Below, piece after piece: positions 8,614 through 17,902 of a DNA stretch of 64,000 bases. The stretch is from Desulfobulbaceae bacterium (GTDB lineage Bacteria > Desulfobacterota > Desulfobulbia > Desulfobulbales > Desulfobulbaceae). The notes under the pieces are model-generated. The model was not told the origin of the DNA, searched no databases, and saw only the letters and a list, made by a program, of their open reading frames with translations. How positions within the stretch are numbered: the stretch's first letter is position 1; each line of letters begins with the position of its first letter. Both the position numbers and the translations under genes were made by a program. Location: the NCBI GenBank assembly GCA_011389815.1, contig JAABTP010000003.1:1-64000 (forward strand), given 5' to 3'.

Positions 8614-9405
8614 TTACTGCTTAAAATAGGCATTAACACCCTTGTCGCACCAGATTTTTTTTTGTTCAATGGTTTCGCTAAGAAGTCTGTCGTTTTCTGG
8701 TAAATGGCTACGGTCATTTCTTGGATGATAGAGATGATAGGCAAGGGCTTTGAACTTTACATTTTTGCGGATAAGACCGTAATTGAGCAGTCGTGCAGTG
8801 AATTCTGAATCCTCTCTTCCCCAACCGATAAATTCTTCATTAAATCCGTTGACAGCAAGGGCATCTTTACGCCAAAAGGCAAAATTGCAGGTTCTGACCC
8901 CGTTCATCCCATGATTTTTAAAAGAAAACAGACGGGAGAGTAAGACCGAACGCAGACAGTTTTTCCTGTTTTCAACGCTTTGTTTGCATAGGGTCTCTGG
9001 CATCTTTTTTCGCATCAAAACTTCTTGAGACAATTCTTCCTTGAGGAGTACCCGAGTTCCTTGAACAAAATAGCCTGGTTGCGCAAAAGACAGATGGTCG
9101 GCAATAAAATGCTTTTCCATAACGATATCGCCATCAATCAGGACAATGTACTCACCGTTTGTTTTTGCGATGGCTTTATTCCTGCTTGCTGAAAGCTGAA
9201 AACCTTTATCTTCCTGCCAGGAATGAATTACTGGTAAGGACGATTGGGCAGCAACCCTTGCAATCATCTTTCTTGTATCCGGCCTTGAGCCATCATCAGC
9301 AACAATAATTTCCATGGGTTTTGTTGTTTGTTGTAAGCCGCTCAGTAAAGAAAGCTCTAAGGCATCTTTCCAGTTATAAGTGGTGATAATAAGGCTGACC
9401 TTCAT
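8614..9405 (-). CDS. Family 2 glycosyltransferase with galactosyltransferase-type C-terminus
   Basis: 263 residues. It opens with SLIITTYNWKDAL, has the UDP-sugar region IIVADDGSRPDT and the metal motif LIDGDIV. The acceptor part contains GWGREDSEFTARL, the signature of the GT2 group with a C-terminal galactosyltransferase-like domain. Last gene of the minus-strand operon msbA, ligase fusion, heptosyltransferase, this gene; 35 bases separate it from the preceding gene. Likely role: adding a sugar to LPS core or a related surface glycan. The acceptor cannot be read from sequence. Confidence 0.87.
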   Translation of the reverse strand: MKVSLIITTYNWKDALELSLLSGLQQTTKPMEIIVADDGSRPDTRKMIARVAAQSSLPVIHSWQEDKGFQLSASRNKAIAKTNGEYIVLIDGDIVMEKHFIADHLSFAQPGYFVQGTRVLLKEELSQEVLMRKKMPETLCKQSVENRKNCLRSVLLSRLFSFKNHGMNGVRTCNFAFWRKDALAVNGFNEEFIGWGREDSEFTARLLNYGLIRKNVKFKALAYHLYHPRNDRSHLPENDRLLSETIEQKKIWCDKGVNAYFKQ

Positions 9406-9440
9406 GGTACGGGTTGTTCGTTGGTTGATAGAGGAGGTGT

Positions 9441-10535
9441 TTACAAAAGGGAAAGAGCTGACTCGTACACCGCTTCAGGGGAAATTTGCTGCATACAGGA
9501 ACAATGGGAGCATTTGCGCTTTCTGCACTCAAGGCAGTCCAACCCTGTTGCCCGGAGAATGCGATGCTTATTTTTCCCCAGGCTATAGGGACCAACTTTG
9601 TCAGGATGAGTAGGGCCAAACAGGGCTACTACCGGGGTTCCGGTCAAGGCCGCAATATGCATAGGGCCGGAGTCAAGCCCAATATAGAGAGAGGCACGCT
9701 GTATTAGAGCAACTGATTGAGGCAGGGTTAATTGACCAGCTGCAATGAGAGGTTCTGTTGTCATGTGTTGTGCAATGGAGGCAATATATTCTTTATCCTG
9801 CGCTCCACCACCAAAAAACATGGGTACTTCTTTGTCATGCAGCATATCGGCGAGCTTGGCCCAATACTTAACAGGCCAGAATTTGCTCTGCCAGCGAGCA
9901 GCAGGATTGGCATAGACTATGGAAATGGAAGGATCAGCACCATTTGTATCATTCCTGTCAATCTTATGTGATAGGAGAAATTGTTGCACGGTCTGGCGAT
10001 CGTCTTCACTGGTGCAGAGATAAAAATCTTCATCTCTCACGTTGGCCCCCATGTATTTGCAAAACAGGAGGTTCTTTTCCTGCGCATGCTTTGTTGTGGC
10101 AGGGATATTAATAAGGTGATTTTGAAAAAACGTGTTGAGTTCTTTGGCATCACTGAATCCAACCCGTTGTCCGCCAGGATTTGTCCGTCCTAACAGGCCA
10201 CTACGGAGGGAGGCATGCAGGTCGAGAACCAGATCATATGGGTGCTGCTGAAACTGCCTGCGTAATTCCTGTATGGTACTGATGGTTGCGTGTAAGGCTT
10301 TGAACCAGGACCATCGACCAGCATGAGGGTCGCTGGTGGAGGGAATATGGATGGGATACACGGTATCAATGCTGTCATCCGCTTCAAGCAAAGGGGCAAA
10401 GGAACGTTGAACGACCCAGCCGATAGAACAGTCAGGAAAAGAGCGTTTGATGGCATGGACAACCGGTAAGGTATGAATGATATCTCCCAACGAACTGGGT
10501 TTGATAATAAGAATACCCTTGTTGTTTAGCTGCAT
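9441..10535 (-). CDS. Family 9 glycosyltransferase, LPS heptosyltransferase-like
   Basis: 364 residues, near the usual 320-360. The start ILIIKPSSLGDIIHTLPVVHAIK is the family 9 signature, closest to heptosyltransferase I (WaaC). The C-terminal GT-B half contains FFGGGAQDKEY and IGLDSGPMHIAALTGTPVVALFG, the nucleotide-sugar binding region. It ends in a cysteine-rich segment (CLECRKRKCSHCSC) of the kind seen in several heptosyltransferases. It would transfer L-glycero-D-manno-heptose to the inner LPS core in the cytoplasm. Its start overlaps the end of the upstream fused ligase gene by 10 bases. Confidence 0.88.
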   Translation of the reverse strand: MQLNNKGILIIKPSSLGDIIHTLPVVHAIKRSFPDCSIGWVVQRSFAPLLEADDSIDTVYPIHIPSTSDPHAGRWSWFKALHATISTIQELRRQFQQHPYDLVLDLHASLRSGLLGRTNPGGQRVGFSDAKELNTFFQNHLINIPATTKHAQEKNLLFCKYMGANVRDEDFYLCTSEDDRQTVQQFLLSHKIDRNDTNGADPSISIVYANPAARWQSKFWPVKYWAKLADMLHDKEVPMFFGGGAQDKEYIASIAQHMTTEPLIAAGQLTLPQSVALIQRASLYIGLDSGPMHIAALTGTPVVALFGPTHPDKVGPYSLGKNKHRILRATGLDCLECRKRKCSHCSCMQQISPEAVYESALSLL

Positions 10536-13084
10536 GTTGTTGCCTCGCCCTCTGCCAAGCTGATCAGTTGCTGGACAGCATCAGCAACCGTTGGAAGTGT
10601 GGAAGCGTGTTGCCTGGTTTGTGCAGAAACCTCTGTTTGTTCCTCTTCCTGAGTAAAATTATCAAGGACTTTTTCAATAGCCCTGGCAATCGCCTGCACA
10701 TTATTTGCAGGTACAGCTAAATGTCCATGTTCTGTAAGTATAGTATCCAGCTCTTTATTATTATACACTAAACCAATGATAGGGCGTCCGGTGAGGAGGT
10801 ATTCATACACCTTGGAAGGAATGGTTTCACAAGAAAAATAGATAATATTCTGGATAAGCAGCAGGCAGTCTGTTTGCTGCATGGCTGTCAGGGCCTTCTG
10901 GCGTGATACGGTTCCGTGCCGGACAACCAGGTCACTCAGCCCAAGCCGTTCCATTTCCCGCTCAGAGGCACCGTCAAAAGAGCCATAGACATCCACCTGA
11001 ATTTTTTTTCGGAATTCTGCGTTGTGTTGATTGCGGCTGCTGATTTGGTGCAGTGCCTGAAAAAAGGGGACAAGATTACGGGTTCCGGCCAATGAGCCAA
11101 AATGGGCAAAATGGTAACGTGTTCCTTTATGGAATTTTTGTTGAAAAAGACCAGGTATTGATCCTGGATAGACAACAGCCCCTGGGCATGCCCCCTTGGT
11201 TCTTATGTTGCAATGCTGCATAGCTGCATGAACGAGAAAAACAAACCTGTCTGCATGCTGACAAATCTTTTTCTCAAGTGTTTTGTAAACCTGTAAAACT
11301 CTTTTGCTACGTCGCCATCCGTGATCATGGACCAGGGGATCCTGGGTTTCGGCAATCCAGGTACACCCGGTCCAGCGTTTAATGACTAAGGCAGCAATAT
11401 GGGCGGAAGCAGAGCCGCCAGTGGAGTAGATAACCTCTGGTTGCAGTTGTCGACAGAGGAGAAAACCACGTAAGGAGGCGAGAAAACACCAGGACCATTC
11501 ACTCTCCATATTAATGATAATTTTTTCCAGAAGATAAAAAGGAAAAACAGGCACCATGCAGATTGTTTCGACCAGTTTAAACTGCCAGCGTTTATGAAGG
11601 TGCTTACGGAGAAAATGGCGGAGTTCAAAACGGATACCTGATGGTGCAAGACTGAGGGTTCTGTGGTGGATCCATTGTTTTGAAGGCCTGCCAACAGGTC
11701 CACTGAGCAGGATTGGCTCAATCCCTTGTTCCCGAAAAAAGGGGAGTCGGTCATCAATATGTTGGGAACAGGCTGACCCTGGAATATTGGCTCGATAGGA
11801 GAGGATTAACCAGCATTTTTGGGGCTGCTCCAGGGTAAGGAATTCCTGGAGCCGTTGATTGGGTTGCTTTTTATACAGGGCAGCAGTCATGACAACAAAG
11901 AAGAAGGCTGTCTGATAAACAGTAAGGTATGATTCTGCCAACATAATAACCAGGAAAAAAAGAGGAAGGGCTGTACAAAGCCGTTGTACATCGTCCTGAA
12001 GGGTTTTGGCCTGGAAAGACATGGTAAGAAAGATCAGAAGTAACAAGAGAATGCCGGGTATGCCAAGCATGGCTCCGACTAAGACGTATTGATTATGAGG
12101 GTTATCAGTTGCAATACTTGCCGGACTTCGTTTGCGATTGACCGCTGCATAGGCGGATTGGAAATCACCGGTTCCCACGCCAAAACAGGGATGCTGGCTG
12201 ATAATCTCAAGAGAGTTGCGTACAAACAGAAGACGCATCCCCACAGAAGTGTCAGGATTTTTTTTGAAATTTTCTATCTCCTGCCAGGCAATATTGACCC
12301 GCTGTTGAAAGGTTGGGCTGTACAGATAGCTGGTTATGGAGATTGCGGGGAGAAGGAAACAAATAGCTCCTATGGCCTTTAAACGATTTTTGTTAAAGAA
12401 TTGCAACAAGAGCAGGCCCATGAGGACCAGGAAAACGAGTTGACCAGTCCTTCCTTCGGTGATGAACATATTCACGGTCATCAACCCGGCAAGAGGGATG
12501 AGCAGGATTCGGAGATGAGGTCTTTGGCGAGCCATTCCCCAAATGGACTCATGAAGGCTCAGGTAGATAGCAAAGGCCAGGAGTGGATTGTAGATAACAT
12601 GAAAGGTCTTTGGCGTCAGATGGGTCGGGCTGACATCAGCATACTGAACCAGGCCAAAGCGCACCAGGAAGGTGATGCTCATGGCCACGGTCATTCCAGC
12701 CAGAAAGGCATAGAGGTAGATTGAGCGGTTGCGGTATGTGACAGCAGTCAGCAAGACAGGGAAGAGAGCAAGTTTCCACTGATCTTTCAGAGCGCCAAGA
12801 CCTGCGGAAAAGTTGTCTGACCAGAGCAGGCCCAGGCAAAGCAGGCCAAGAAAGGCAAGGATCGTTACAGCAACCGGATGGGAGAAAATCTCTACACCTT
12901 TTTCTATGAATTCTCCTTCAATCAGCCAGAACAGCAGAATCAAAAGAGCTACCACAGAAACTGCTGATGTGGACAGGGGAACTGCAAAGGCCAGCAGAGC
13001 AGGCAGCAAGCTGTTTATTTGGCCAGCACGGTTTCGGAATGAGCGAGCTGGAGTATTTATTTGTTTGACTGCTGAATTCATCAA
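10526..13084 (-). CDS. O-antigen ligase fused to a GT4-type glycosyltransferase
   Basis: 852 residues. Residues about 20-420 form a polytopic membrane protein with the O-antigen ligase/Wzy pattern: many hydrophobic helices, the large periplasmic loop, and DNPHNQYVLVGAMLGIPG near the ligase consensus. From about 430 on, the sequence is a GT-B glycosyltransferase (RANIPGSACSQHI, VIYSTGGSASAHI, FGSLAGTRNLVPF, then EYLLTGRPIIGLV), with the donor-binding E-x7-E-like region near its end. The ligase moves O-antigen from undecaprenyl diphosphate to lipid A-core in the periplasm, while GT4 enzymes act in the cytoplasm, so the last helix must leave the C-terminus inside. No stop or frameshift separates the halves. 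It begins 8 bases after the msbA stop. Confidence 0.87.
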   Translation of the reverse strand: MMNSAVKQINTPARSFRNRAGQINSLLPALLAFAVPLSTSAVSVVALLILLFWLIEGEFIEKGVEIFSHPVAVTILAFLGLLCLGLLWSDNFSAGLGALKDQWKLALFPVLLTAVTYRNRSIYLYAFLAGMTVAMSITFLVRFGLVQYADVSPTHLTPKTFHVIYNPLLAFAIYLSLHESIWGMARQRPHLRILLIPLAGLMTVNMFITEGRTGQLVFLVLMGLLLLQFFNKNRLKAIGAICFLLPAISITSYLYSPTFQQRVNIAWQEIENFKKNPDTSVGMRLLFVRNSLEIISQHPCFGVGTGDFQSAYAAVNRKRSPASIATDNPHNQYVLVGAMLGIPGILLLLLIFLTMSFQAKTLQDDVQRLCTALPLFFLVIMLAESYLTVYQTAFFFVVMTAALYKKQPNQRLQEFLTLEQPQKCWLILSYRANIPGSACSQHIDDRLPFFREQGIEPILLSGPVGRPSKQWIHHRTLSLAPSGIRFELRHFLRKHLHKRWQFKLVETICMVPVFPFYLLEKIIINMESEWSWCFLASLRGFLLCRQLQPEVIYSTGGSASAHIAALVIKRWTGCTWIAETQDPLVHDHGWRRSKRVLQVYKTLEKKICQHADRFVFLVHAAMQHCNIRTKGACPGAVVYPGSIPGLFQQKFHKGTRYHFAHFGSLAGTRNLVPFFQALHQISSRNQHNAEFRKKIQVDVYGSFDGASEREMERLGLSDLVVRHGTVSRQKALTAMQQTDCLLLIQNIIYFSCETIPSKVYEYLLTGRPIIGLVYNNKELDTILTEHGHLAVPANNVQAIARAIEKVLDNFTQEEEQTEVSAQTRQHASTLPTVADAVQQLISLAEGEATTCS

Positions 13085-13092
13085 GGTCCTGA

Positions 13093-14826
13093 TTATCTGT
13101 CCGCATACTGCATGGTGTACAAGCCTTTATAGACACCATGCTGTTCCAGGAGGCTTTCATGAGTGCCTTCTTCCACTAATCGTCCGTTCTGCATAACAAT
13201 GATGCGGTCTGCGTTTTTAATCGTGGAGAGACGGTGAGCAATGACAATGGTGGTTCGGTTTTTCATCAGATTATCCAGGGCCTTTTGCACCTTGCGTTCT
13301 GATTCAGTGTCCAGGGCAGAGGTGGCTTCGTCCAGCACCAGGATAGGCGCGTCTTTAAGAATAGCCCGGGCAATGGACACCCGCTGTTGTTGTCCACCAG
13401 AAAGACGGGTACCGGATTCTCCGATTACTGTATCAAAACCTTTGGGCAGGTCTTTGATAAATTCCATGGCAAAGGCTGCCTCAGCAGCCTGGTGAATGTC
13501 TTCATCTGTGCAGTTTGGACTGCCATAGCCGATATTATTGCGCACTGTATCGTTAAACAAGATGGTCTGTTGGGTAACCAGGGCAATCTGGCTCCGCAGG
13601 GAGTGGAGGCTAACATCTCGAATATCCTGTCCATCAATACGTATGGCTCCCTGGCAGACATCATGAAATCTGGGGATGAGGCTGGACAGGGTTGTCTTAC
13701 CGCCGCCAGAAGGACCAACAACAGCCAGGATTTCACCCTGAGTGACCTTGAGCTGAACGTCCCGGAGCACGGGCTCATCCTTATTATAGGCAAAGCTGAC
13801 CTTGTTGAACTCAATAGTATCATGAAAAGGAGGGAGTATCTTGCTTTCTGGTTTTTCTTTGATTTCAGGTTCAATATCAAGCAGGTTGAAGATTCGAATA
13901 GCCGCAGCTATACCGGACTGGATGGTGGAGTTAATCTTACTCACCCCTTTGACCGGCTCGTAGAGCATAACCAGCGCAGTGAGAAAGGACATAAAGGTAC
14001 CTGGAGTTGAATCTCCAGCCAGCACCTGCATGCCCCCGAACCAGAGGATCAAGGCCATTCCAATGCCGCCGAGGAATTCAATCAAGGGGTGGGAAAGGCT
14101 TCGGAATTTGGTTTCTGTCATCAGGGTATCGAAAAGGTACTGCATTTTTTTACCAAAGAGCTTTTTTTCCTGCTCTTCCATACAAAAGGCCTTGACTATC
14201 CGGGTTCCCCGGATGGTCTCGTTGAGGAAATCACTGGCCTCAGCCATACCCTGCTGATAGTTGGTGCTGATTCGCCGAAATTTTTTGCCAAAGACCACGA
14301 TAGGAATCGCAGCCATAGGGATGAAAATTAAAGAAACAAAAGCCAGACGCCAGTCCATATAAAAGATTACAGCGAGCAGGCCGCAAACGGTAAAGAAATC
14401 CCGGAGCAGATGGATCAAGGCGTGGGAGACAGATCCTTGAAGCATACTGACATCATTCATGATTCTGGAAATTAAGTCGCCAGTGGAATTTTTATGGAAA
14501 AATCCCATAGAGAGGTCATTGAGATGGCCGTAAATCCTGCAGCGCAGATCTTTGATCACGCATTGACCAATCCATTCAAGAAGATAGGAGTAAAGGAAAT
14601 AAAAAATACCTTTGATGAAAAAAACAGCGAGCAAGGCAAGAGGGAGTATGAGCAGCCATTCCCGTTTCTTGTGTAAAAATATTTCATCAAGCAAGGGTTT
14701 GACCATATAGGCCTGAGCCGCATTAAAGCCTGCAACAATAATCATTGCCAGCATTGAGATAATGAGCTTTTTCCTGTACGGATGTAGTACCTTGTACAGG
14801 CGGGCGAGGATAGTTTTAGTTGTCAT
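13093..14826 (-). CDS. msbA: Lipid A export ABC transporter/permease
   Basis: 577 residues, the normal length of an MsbA half-transporter. An N-terminal six-helix ABC membrane domain (about 20-310) is followed by the ATPase: Walker A GPSGGGKTT, Q-loop TQQTILF, signature LSGGQQQR, Walker B ILVLDEATSALD, and the switch histidine in VIAHRLST. It flips lipid A-core from the inner to the outer leaflet of the inner membrane and works as a dimer. As first gene of the operon with heptosyltransferase and ligase genes, the LPS role is better supported than a drug-export role. A promoter is expected in the divergent region to the right. Confidence 0.93.
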   Translation of the reverse strand: MTTKTILARLYKVLHPYRKKLIISMLAMIIVAGFNAAQAYMVKPLLDEIFLHKKREWLLILPLALLAVFFIKGIFYFLYSYLLEWIGQCVIKDLRCRIYGHLNDLSMGFFHKNSTGDLISRIMNDVSMLQGSVSHALIHLLRDFFTVCGLLAVIFYMDWRLAFVSLIFIPMAAIPIVVFGKKFRRISTNYQQGMAEASDFLNETIRGTRIVKAFCMEEQEKKLFGKKMQYLFDTLMTETKFRSLSHPLIEFLGGIGMALILWFGGMQVLAGDSTPGTFMSFLTALVMLYEPVKGVSKINSTIQSGIAAAIRIFNLLDIEPEIKEKPESKILPPFHDTIEFNKVSFAYNKDEPVLRDVQLKVTQGEILAVVGPSGGGKTTLSSLIPRFHDVCQGAIRIDGQDIRDVSLHSLRSQIALVTQQTILFNDTVRNNIGYGSPNCTDEDIHQAAEAAFAMEFIKDLPKGFDTVIGESGTRLSGGQQQRVSIARAILKDAPILVLDEATSALDTESERKVQKALDNLMKNRTTIVIAHRLSTIKNADRIIVMQNGRLVEEGTHESLLEQHGVYKGLYTMQYADR

Positions 14827-15209
14827 AGGGTATTATTTTATCTGAGAGGGCCTTGGACTATACCTTCAATTCCTTACCGTCTCAGTAGGGCAATAACGGG
14901 TTTGTTTCCTGAGAGATTTAAACTGGAAATCTCTAGAGGAAAAAAGCAAGCAACCAGCGACTGAGAAGGCCTGGAAGATGTGTTCCTGCAGATGCTGGGA
15001 GCCTATATTATGCCTTGGCAAAGATCAAGTAAATAGTAGGGGGCAGCTAAAAATAGGCTTGGTAGAGAGAAGGGATAAGCTACAGCTTGAAGGTTTATGG
15101 TGTTGGGTGTAGAATATGATGCTGTTGTCCTGCCCCGGATGGGCAAGATGGGTGATTATATGTTTTACCCTGACTTTTACAGTAAATTTTCGAGCGGAGT
15201 CCTTCCACA
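14827..15209. other. Divergent intergenic region between msbA and the lipoprotein gene
   Basis: 383 bases. It must hold promoters for both directions. On the plus strand a good promoter-like pair is at 15087-15115. On the minus strand TTTACT and TAATAT spaced 17 bases (about 15004-15032) are a weaker candidate for msbA. Short open frames in this stretch lack coding pattern. Confidence 0.5.
15087..15115 (+). promoter_or_regulatory. Candidate sigma70 promoter for the lipoprotein-pcm operon
   Basis: TTGAAG at 15087-15092, a 17-base spacer, and TAGAAT at 15110-15115 (five of six to consensus). It is about 95 bases upstream of the lipoprotein start. Confidence 0.45.
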
Positions 15210-15587
15210 ATGCAACGCGTTATTTTTTTGCTCTTTGCTGCTCTTTTGTTCCTTGTCGGCTGTTCTTCAAAACCGGTTCGTCATTTGGCCTCTGATGCTG
15301 CCTTGGTAAAGCCGGGTATATCCACACGAGAAGATGTGGTGCGTTACCTTGGAGAGCCTGACAGGCGTCGAACCCTTTCTCCCAATATGGAAGAATATGT
15401 CTATTATAACGAGCGAAAAGGATTTTTGGGCGGCTTGCCCTTTATTGGCGAGCAGCTTGATCCGAGCAGTTATGAAATGATTTTAGTCATTCTGGATGGT
15501 GATACGGTTATAGATTGTGATTTTTTGATCCATAAGGCCGGGGATAAAGACTGGGCTGCTGCTGTGAGCGAGGAGCAGCTTCCGTGA
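15210..15587 (+). CDS. Small outer-membrane lipoprotein, BamE/SmpA/OmlA-like
   Basis: 125 residues. A signal peptide with lipobox LVGC places the lipidated cysteine at residue 18. The mature part contains [21 protein letters not shown], the usual start of the BamE/OmlA fold in which a helix with T-x-E-D-V precedes the LG-x-P turn. BamE supports outer-membrane protein assembly, but many small lipoproteins share this fold, so a specific BAM role is not claimed. It overlaps pcm by four bases and heads a small operon. Confidence 0.8.
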   Translation: MQRVIFLLFAALLFLVGCSSKPVRHLASDAALVKPGISTREDVVRYLGEPDRRRTLSPNMEEYVYYNERKGFLGGLPFIGEQLDPSSYEMILVILDGDTVIDCDFLIHKAGDKDWAAAVSEEQLP

Positions 15588-16240
15588 GTGCAAGATCTCT
15601 TGCCTCTTTTGCCATGCACCGGCAGCGGATGAAAGAGACCCTTATTGAACGTGGTATTGAGGATCATGCCACGTTGCGTGCCATGACTGAGGTGCCTCGG
15701 CATCAGTTTGTTGAAGATGCCATGCAGGCCCGGGCTTATGGCGATTTCCCTCTGCCCATTGGTTCTCAACAGACCATTTCTCAGCCTGTTGTTGTTGCGA
15801 CAATGACTCAGGCTCTTGGGCTTCAGGGGCATGAGCGGGTATTGGAGATTGGTACAGGCTCAGGGTATCAGGCAGCAGTACTTTCCCGGCTCTGTAAGCG
15901 GGTGTACACGATTGAACGAATTCATTCCCTGCTTGGTCGGGCCCGAAAGGTTTTTGATCAATTGCATTATTATAATATTATTTCCTGTATTGATGACGGC
16001 ACTGTGGGCTGGCCTGACCAGGCACCCTTTGATGCAATTGTGGTCACCGCAGGTGGGCCGAAGATCCCTGAGCCTCTGATCGAACAACTGGCCGATCCAG
16101 GTAGAATGGTTATGCCGGTGGGCACGCAGGAAGAGCAGGAATTGCAGCTTCTGGAGAAGCGCAACAGAAGAATTCGGATTCAATCTATCGGGCATGTTCG
16201 TTTTGTCAACCTGATAGGGGAACATGGCTGGAGAGAGTAA
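15584..16240 (+). CDS. pcm: Protein-L-isoaspartate O-methyltransferase
   Basis: 218 residues, typical length. The GTG start overlaps the preceding stop (GTGA). It repairs L-isoaspartyl residues in aged proteins by SAM-dependent methylation in the cytoplasm. The family-specific helix VPRHQFV, the substrate region [17 protein letters not shown] motif [16 protein letters not shown] and the [12 protein letters not shown] segment are all present. The order lipoprotein-pcm-YqaA suggests an envelope and stress operon. Confidence 0.95.
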   Translation: MSARSLASFAMHRQRMKETLIERGIEDHATLRAMTEVPRHQFVEDAMQARAYGDFPLPIGSQQTISQPVVVATMTQALGLQGHERVLEIGTGSGYQAAVLSRLCKRVYTIERIHSLLGRARKVFDQLHYYNIISCIDDGTVGWPDQAPFDAIVVTAGGPKIPEPLIEQLADPGRMVMPVGTQEEQELQLLEKRNRRIRIQSIGHVRFVNLIGEHGWRE

Positions 16241-16985
16241 GGTGAGAAAGCAGGTGGAGATAAAGGAAGACTGTAAGGAGCAAGGGCAAGGGGTACAGGA
16301 AGAGCGTACTGAAAAGAAAAAAAAACCTGGCCTGATACGTCGCCTGTACGATTGGATGTTGAGCTGGGCAGATAGCCCCTATGGTCTTCATGCCCTTATT
16401 ATTATCGCGTTTATTGAGTCCAGCTTTTTCCCCATCCCGCCGGATGTGCTGCTGGTGGCCTTGGTCCTTGGAGCAACGACCCGTTGGTATAAGTTTGCCT
16501 TTTGGTGTACCGTATCCTCGGTGATTGGTGGGCTGGCTGGCTATGGAATAGGTGTCTTTGGCTGGGAAACCATTGGTCAATGGATTGTTCAGCATGTTGC
16601 CCATATGGAGCTGACTGAGGTGGATGGCCGTCTGGATATTGCCCTGCCTTCCTATCTTATTACCGGGATGGGGAGTTCTTTAGGCGGTGAATATCTCTTT
16701 CAGGTTTATGATTATTGGAATGCCTGGATTGTCTTTGTCTTTGGTTTGACACCGCTGCCCTATAAATTGGTGACCATTACTGCTGGTGTGGCCCGGGTCA
16801 ACCTGCCTGTTTTCTTGATTGCTTCTATTTTATCCAGGGCCTTGCGCTTTTTTGTGGTGGCCTGGATTCTTCATAAATGGGGGGATCCGGCCCGGCGTTT
16901 TATAGATCGTTATTTTAATCTCCTGTCAATCGCTTTTGTTGTGCTCTTGGTCGGAGGCTTTCTGATCCTGAAGGTGATTATGTAA
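16224..16985 (+). CDS. YqaA/DedA-like inner-membrane protein
   Basis: 253 residues. After a charged lysine-rich cytoplasmic N-terminus of about 35 residues, four to five hydrophobic segments follow. The sequence FIESSFFPIPPDVLLVALVLG and FGLTPLPYKLVTITAGVA are hallmarks of the SNARE-associated/DedA (VTT) family, YqaA branch. DedA proteins help move lipid carriers or phospholipids across the inner membrane. The chosen ATG overlaps pcm by 17 bases; a GTG at 16242 would avoid the overlap and loses only six residues. Its stop overlaps the next start by one base. Confidence 0.85.
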   Translation: MAGESKVRKQVEIKEDCKEQGQGVQEERTEKKKKPGLIRRLYDWMLSWADSPYGLHALIIIAFIESSFFPIPPDVLLVALVLGATTRWYKFAFWCTVSSVIGGLAGYGIGVFGWETIGQWIVQHVAHMELTEVDGRLDIALPSYLITGMGSSLGGEYLFQVYDYWNAWIVFVFGLTPLPYKLVTITAGVARVNLPVFLIASILSRALRFFVVAWILHKWGDPARRFIDRYFNLLSIAFVVLLVGGFLILKVIM

Positions 16986-17503
16986 TGGATGAATATAAGA
17001 CTCGCGTCGTGTTGGAAAAGTTAATTGAGAATTATCCGAGACAATCAAAGGTTAACGACTTTGCAATTGCAGAAGATGAGAAACAGGATTTTCTTAACTT
17101 TTTAATGGAGCTGCATCAGCGACGGCTTGTTGAAGCTTTCTTTATCTTAGATAACACATGCGAAAACTCAGGAATGCCATTGGAGTTAGCTGGTATTAAA
17201 ATCACCAAGGAGGGAAGAGAGTTTATGGAAAGAAAAGATGAGGCACCGCCTGTTTCGCAGACAATTAATATACACGGTGCTGCGGGAACGGTGAATATCG
17301 CCGGGCAAGATATTCATATCAACGGAGCAGATGCAGATAGGCTTCTGGAAAGACTTCTGGAGAATATTGAAAAATCAGACTTGCAGCCTGCAAACAAGAA
17401 GACGCTCCGTGACGCAATAAAATCAATGGCTGCTGCTGTGACACCGAGTGTGTTGGCTGGATTGCTTGTCGAGAGCACAAAAAGTATTTTCTCAGGTAAT
17501 TGA
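16985..17503 (+). CDS. Unknown protein with a possible winged-helix start
   Basis: 172 residues, no confident family. Residues 1-80 (VLEKLIENYPRQSKVNDFAI, ELHQRRLVEAF, ITKEGREFMERKD) look like a small winged-helix-like domain. Residues 90-112 carry a repeated pattern INIHGAAGTVNIAGQDIHING, suggesting short beta strands. The C-terminal third is helical (ERLLENIEKSDL). This order, a DNA-binding-like start, a glycine-rich strand region and helices, resembles proteins associated with phage or bacterial effector systems, but that is only a pattern. It overlaps the YqaA gene by one base and seems co-transcribed. Confidence 0.6.
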   Translation: MDEYKTRVVLEKLIENYPRQSKVNDFAIAEDEKQDFLNFLMELHQRRLVEAFFILDNTCENSGMPLELAGIKITKEGREFMERKDEAPPVSQTINIHGAAGTVNIAGQDIHINGADADRLLERLLENIEKSDLQPANKKTLRDAIKSMAAAVTPSVLAGLLVESTKSIFSGN

Positions 17504-17614
17504 CGTAGCTCCCTTTTGGCTTTTGATCTAATTGTTCCGTTTTTTTGCAATCGTGCTCCTTTTTTCTTGACCAAAAAAACGTCGCTGGTATTATATTCCC
17601 TTTGTGATAATTGG

Positions 17615-17691
17615 GGGCCTATAGCTCAGCTGGCTAGAGCCATCGGCTCATAACCGATAGGTCCTTGGTTCGAGTCCAAGTAGGCCCACCA
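17615..17691 (+). tRNA. tRNA with CAT anticodon (elongator Met or Ile2)
   Basis: 77 bases including an encoded CCA. Acceptor stem GGGCCTA/TAGGCCC, D arm with AGCTCAGCTGGCTAGAGC, anticodon arm ATCGG-CTCATAA-CCGAT, T arm CTTGG-TTCGAGT-CCAAG. The first pair is G-C, so it is not the initiator, which would have an unpaired base 1 and three G-C pairs in the anticodon stem. CAT is either elongator methionine or isoleucine (lysidine-modified); these cannot be told apart confidently here. Confidence 0.93.
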
Positions 17692-17858
17692 GTTTTCATT
17701 GAAACTATTACACAGAACAACAGGTGATTGAGCAGAGGCTCAACGCTTTTTGATAATCTTATTCTTTTTTCGTCTTTTGAGTCTTCAGAGCTTACGTAAA
17801 AAAATCTGCCTGTATAGGAAATTTATCGTACAAGGCAATAATGAACAAACGTCAATAT

Positions 17859-17900
17859 AAGAGGTACACCCTTTACGGGCTGTGCCTCTTTTTCTTTTTA
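17859..17900 (+). terminator. Terminator after the tRNA
   Basis: AAGAGGTACA at 17859-17868 pairs with TGTGCCTCTT at 17881-17890, extended by CCC/GGG with one bulged base, and is followed by a T-rich tract. It ends about 170 bases after the tRNA and only a few bases before the NIF3-like start. Confidence 0.7.
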
Positions 17901-17902
17901 TT

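Noticed and set aside
17615-17691. Initiator tRNA-Met
   Set aside because: The first acceptor pair is G-C and the anticodon stem lacks three G-C pairs, so it is an elongator-type CAT tRNA.
17882-17902. Upstream start of the NIF3-like protein
   Set aside because: It would begin inside the tRNA terminator stem; the GTG at 17903 fits the family start.
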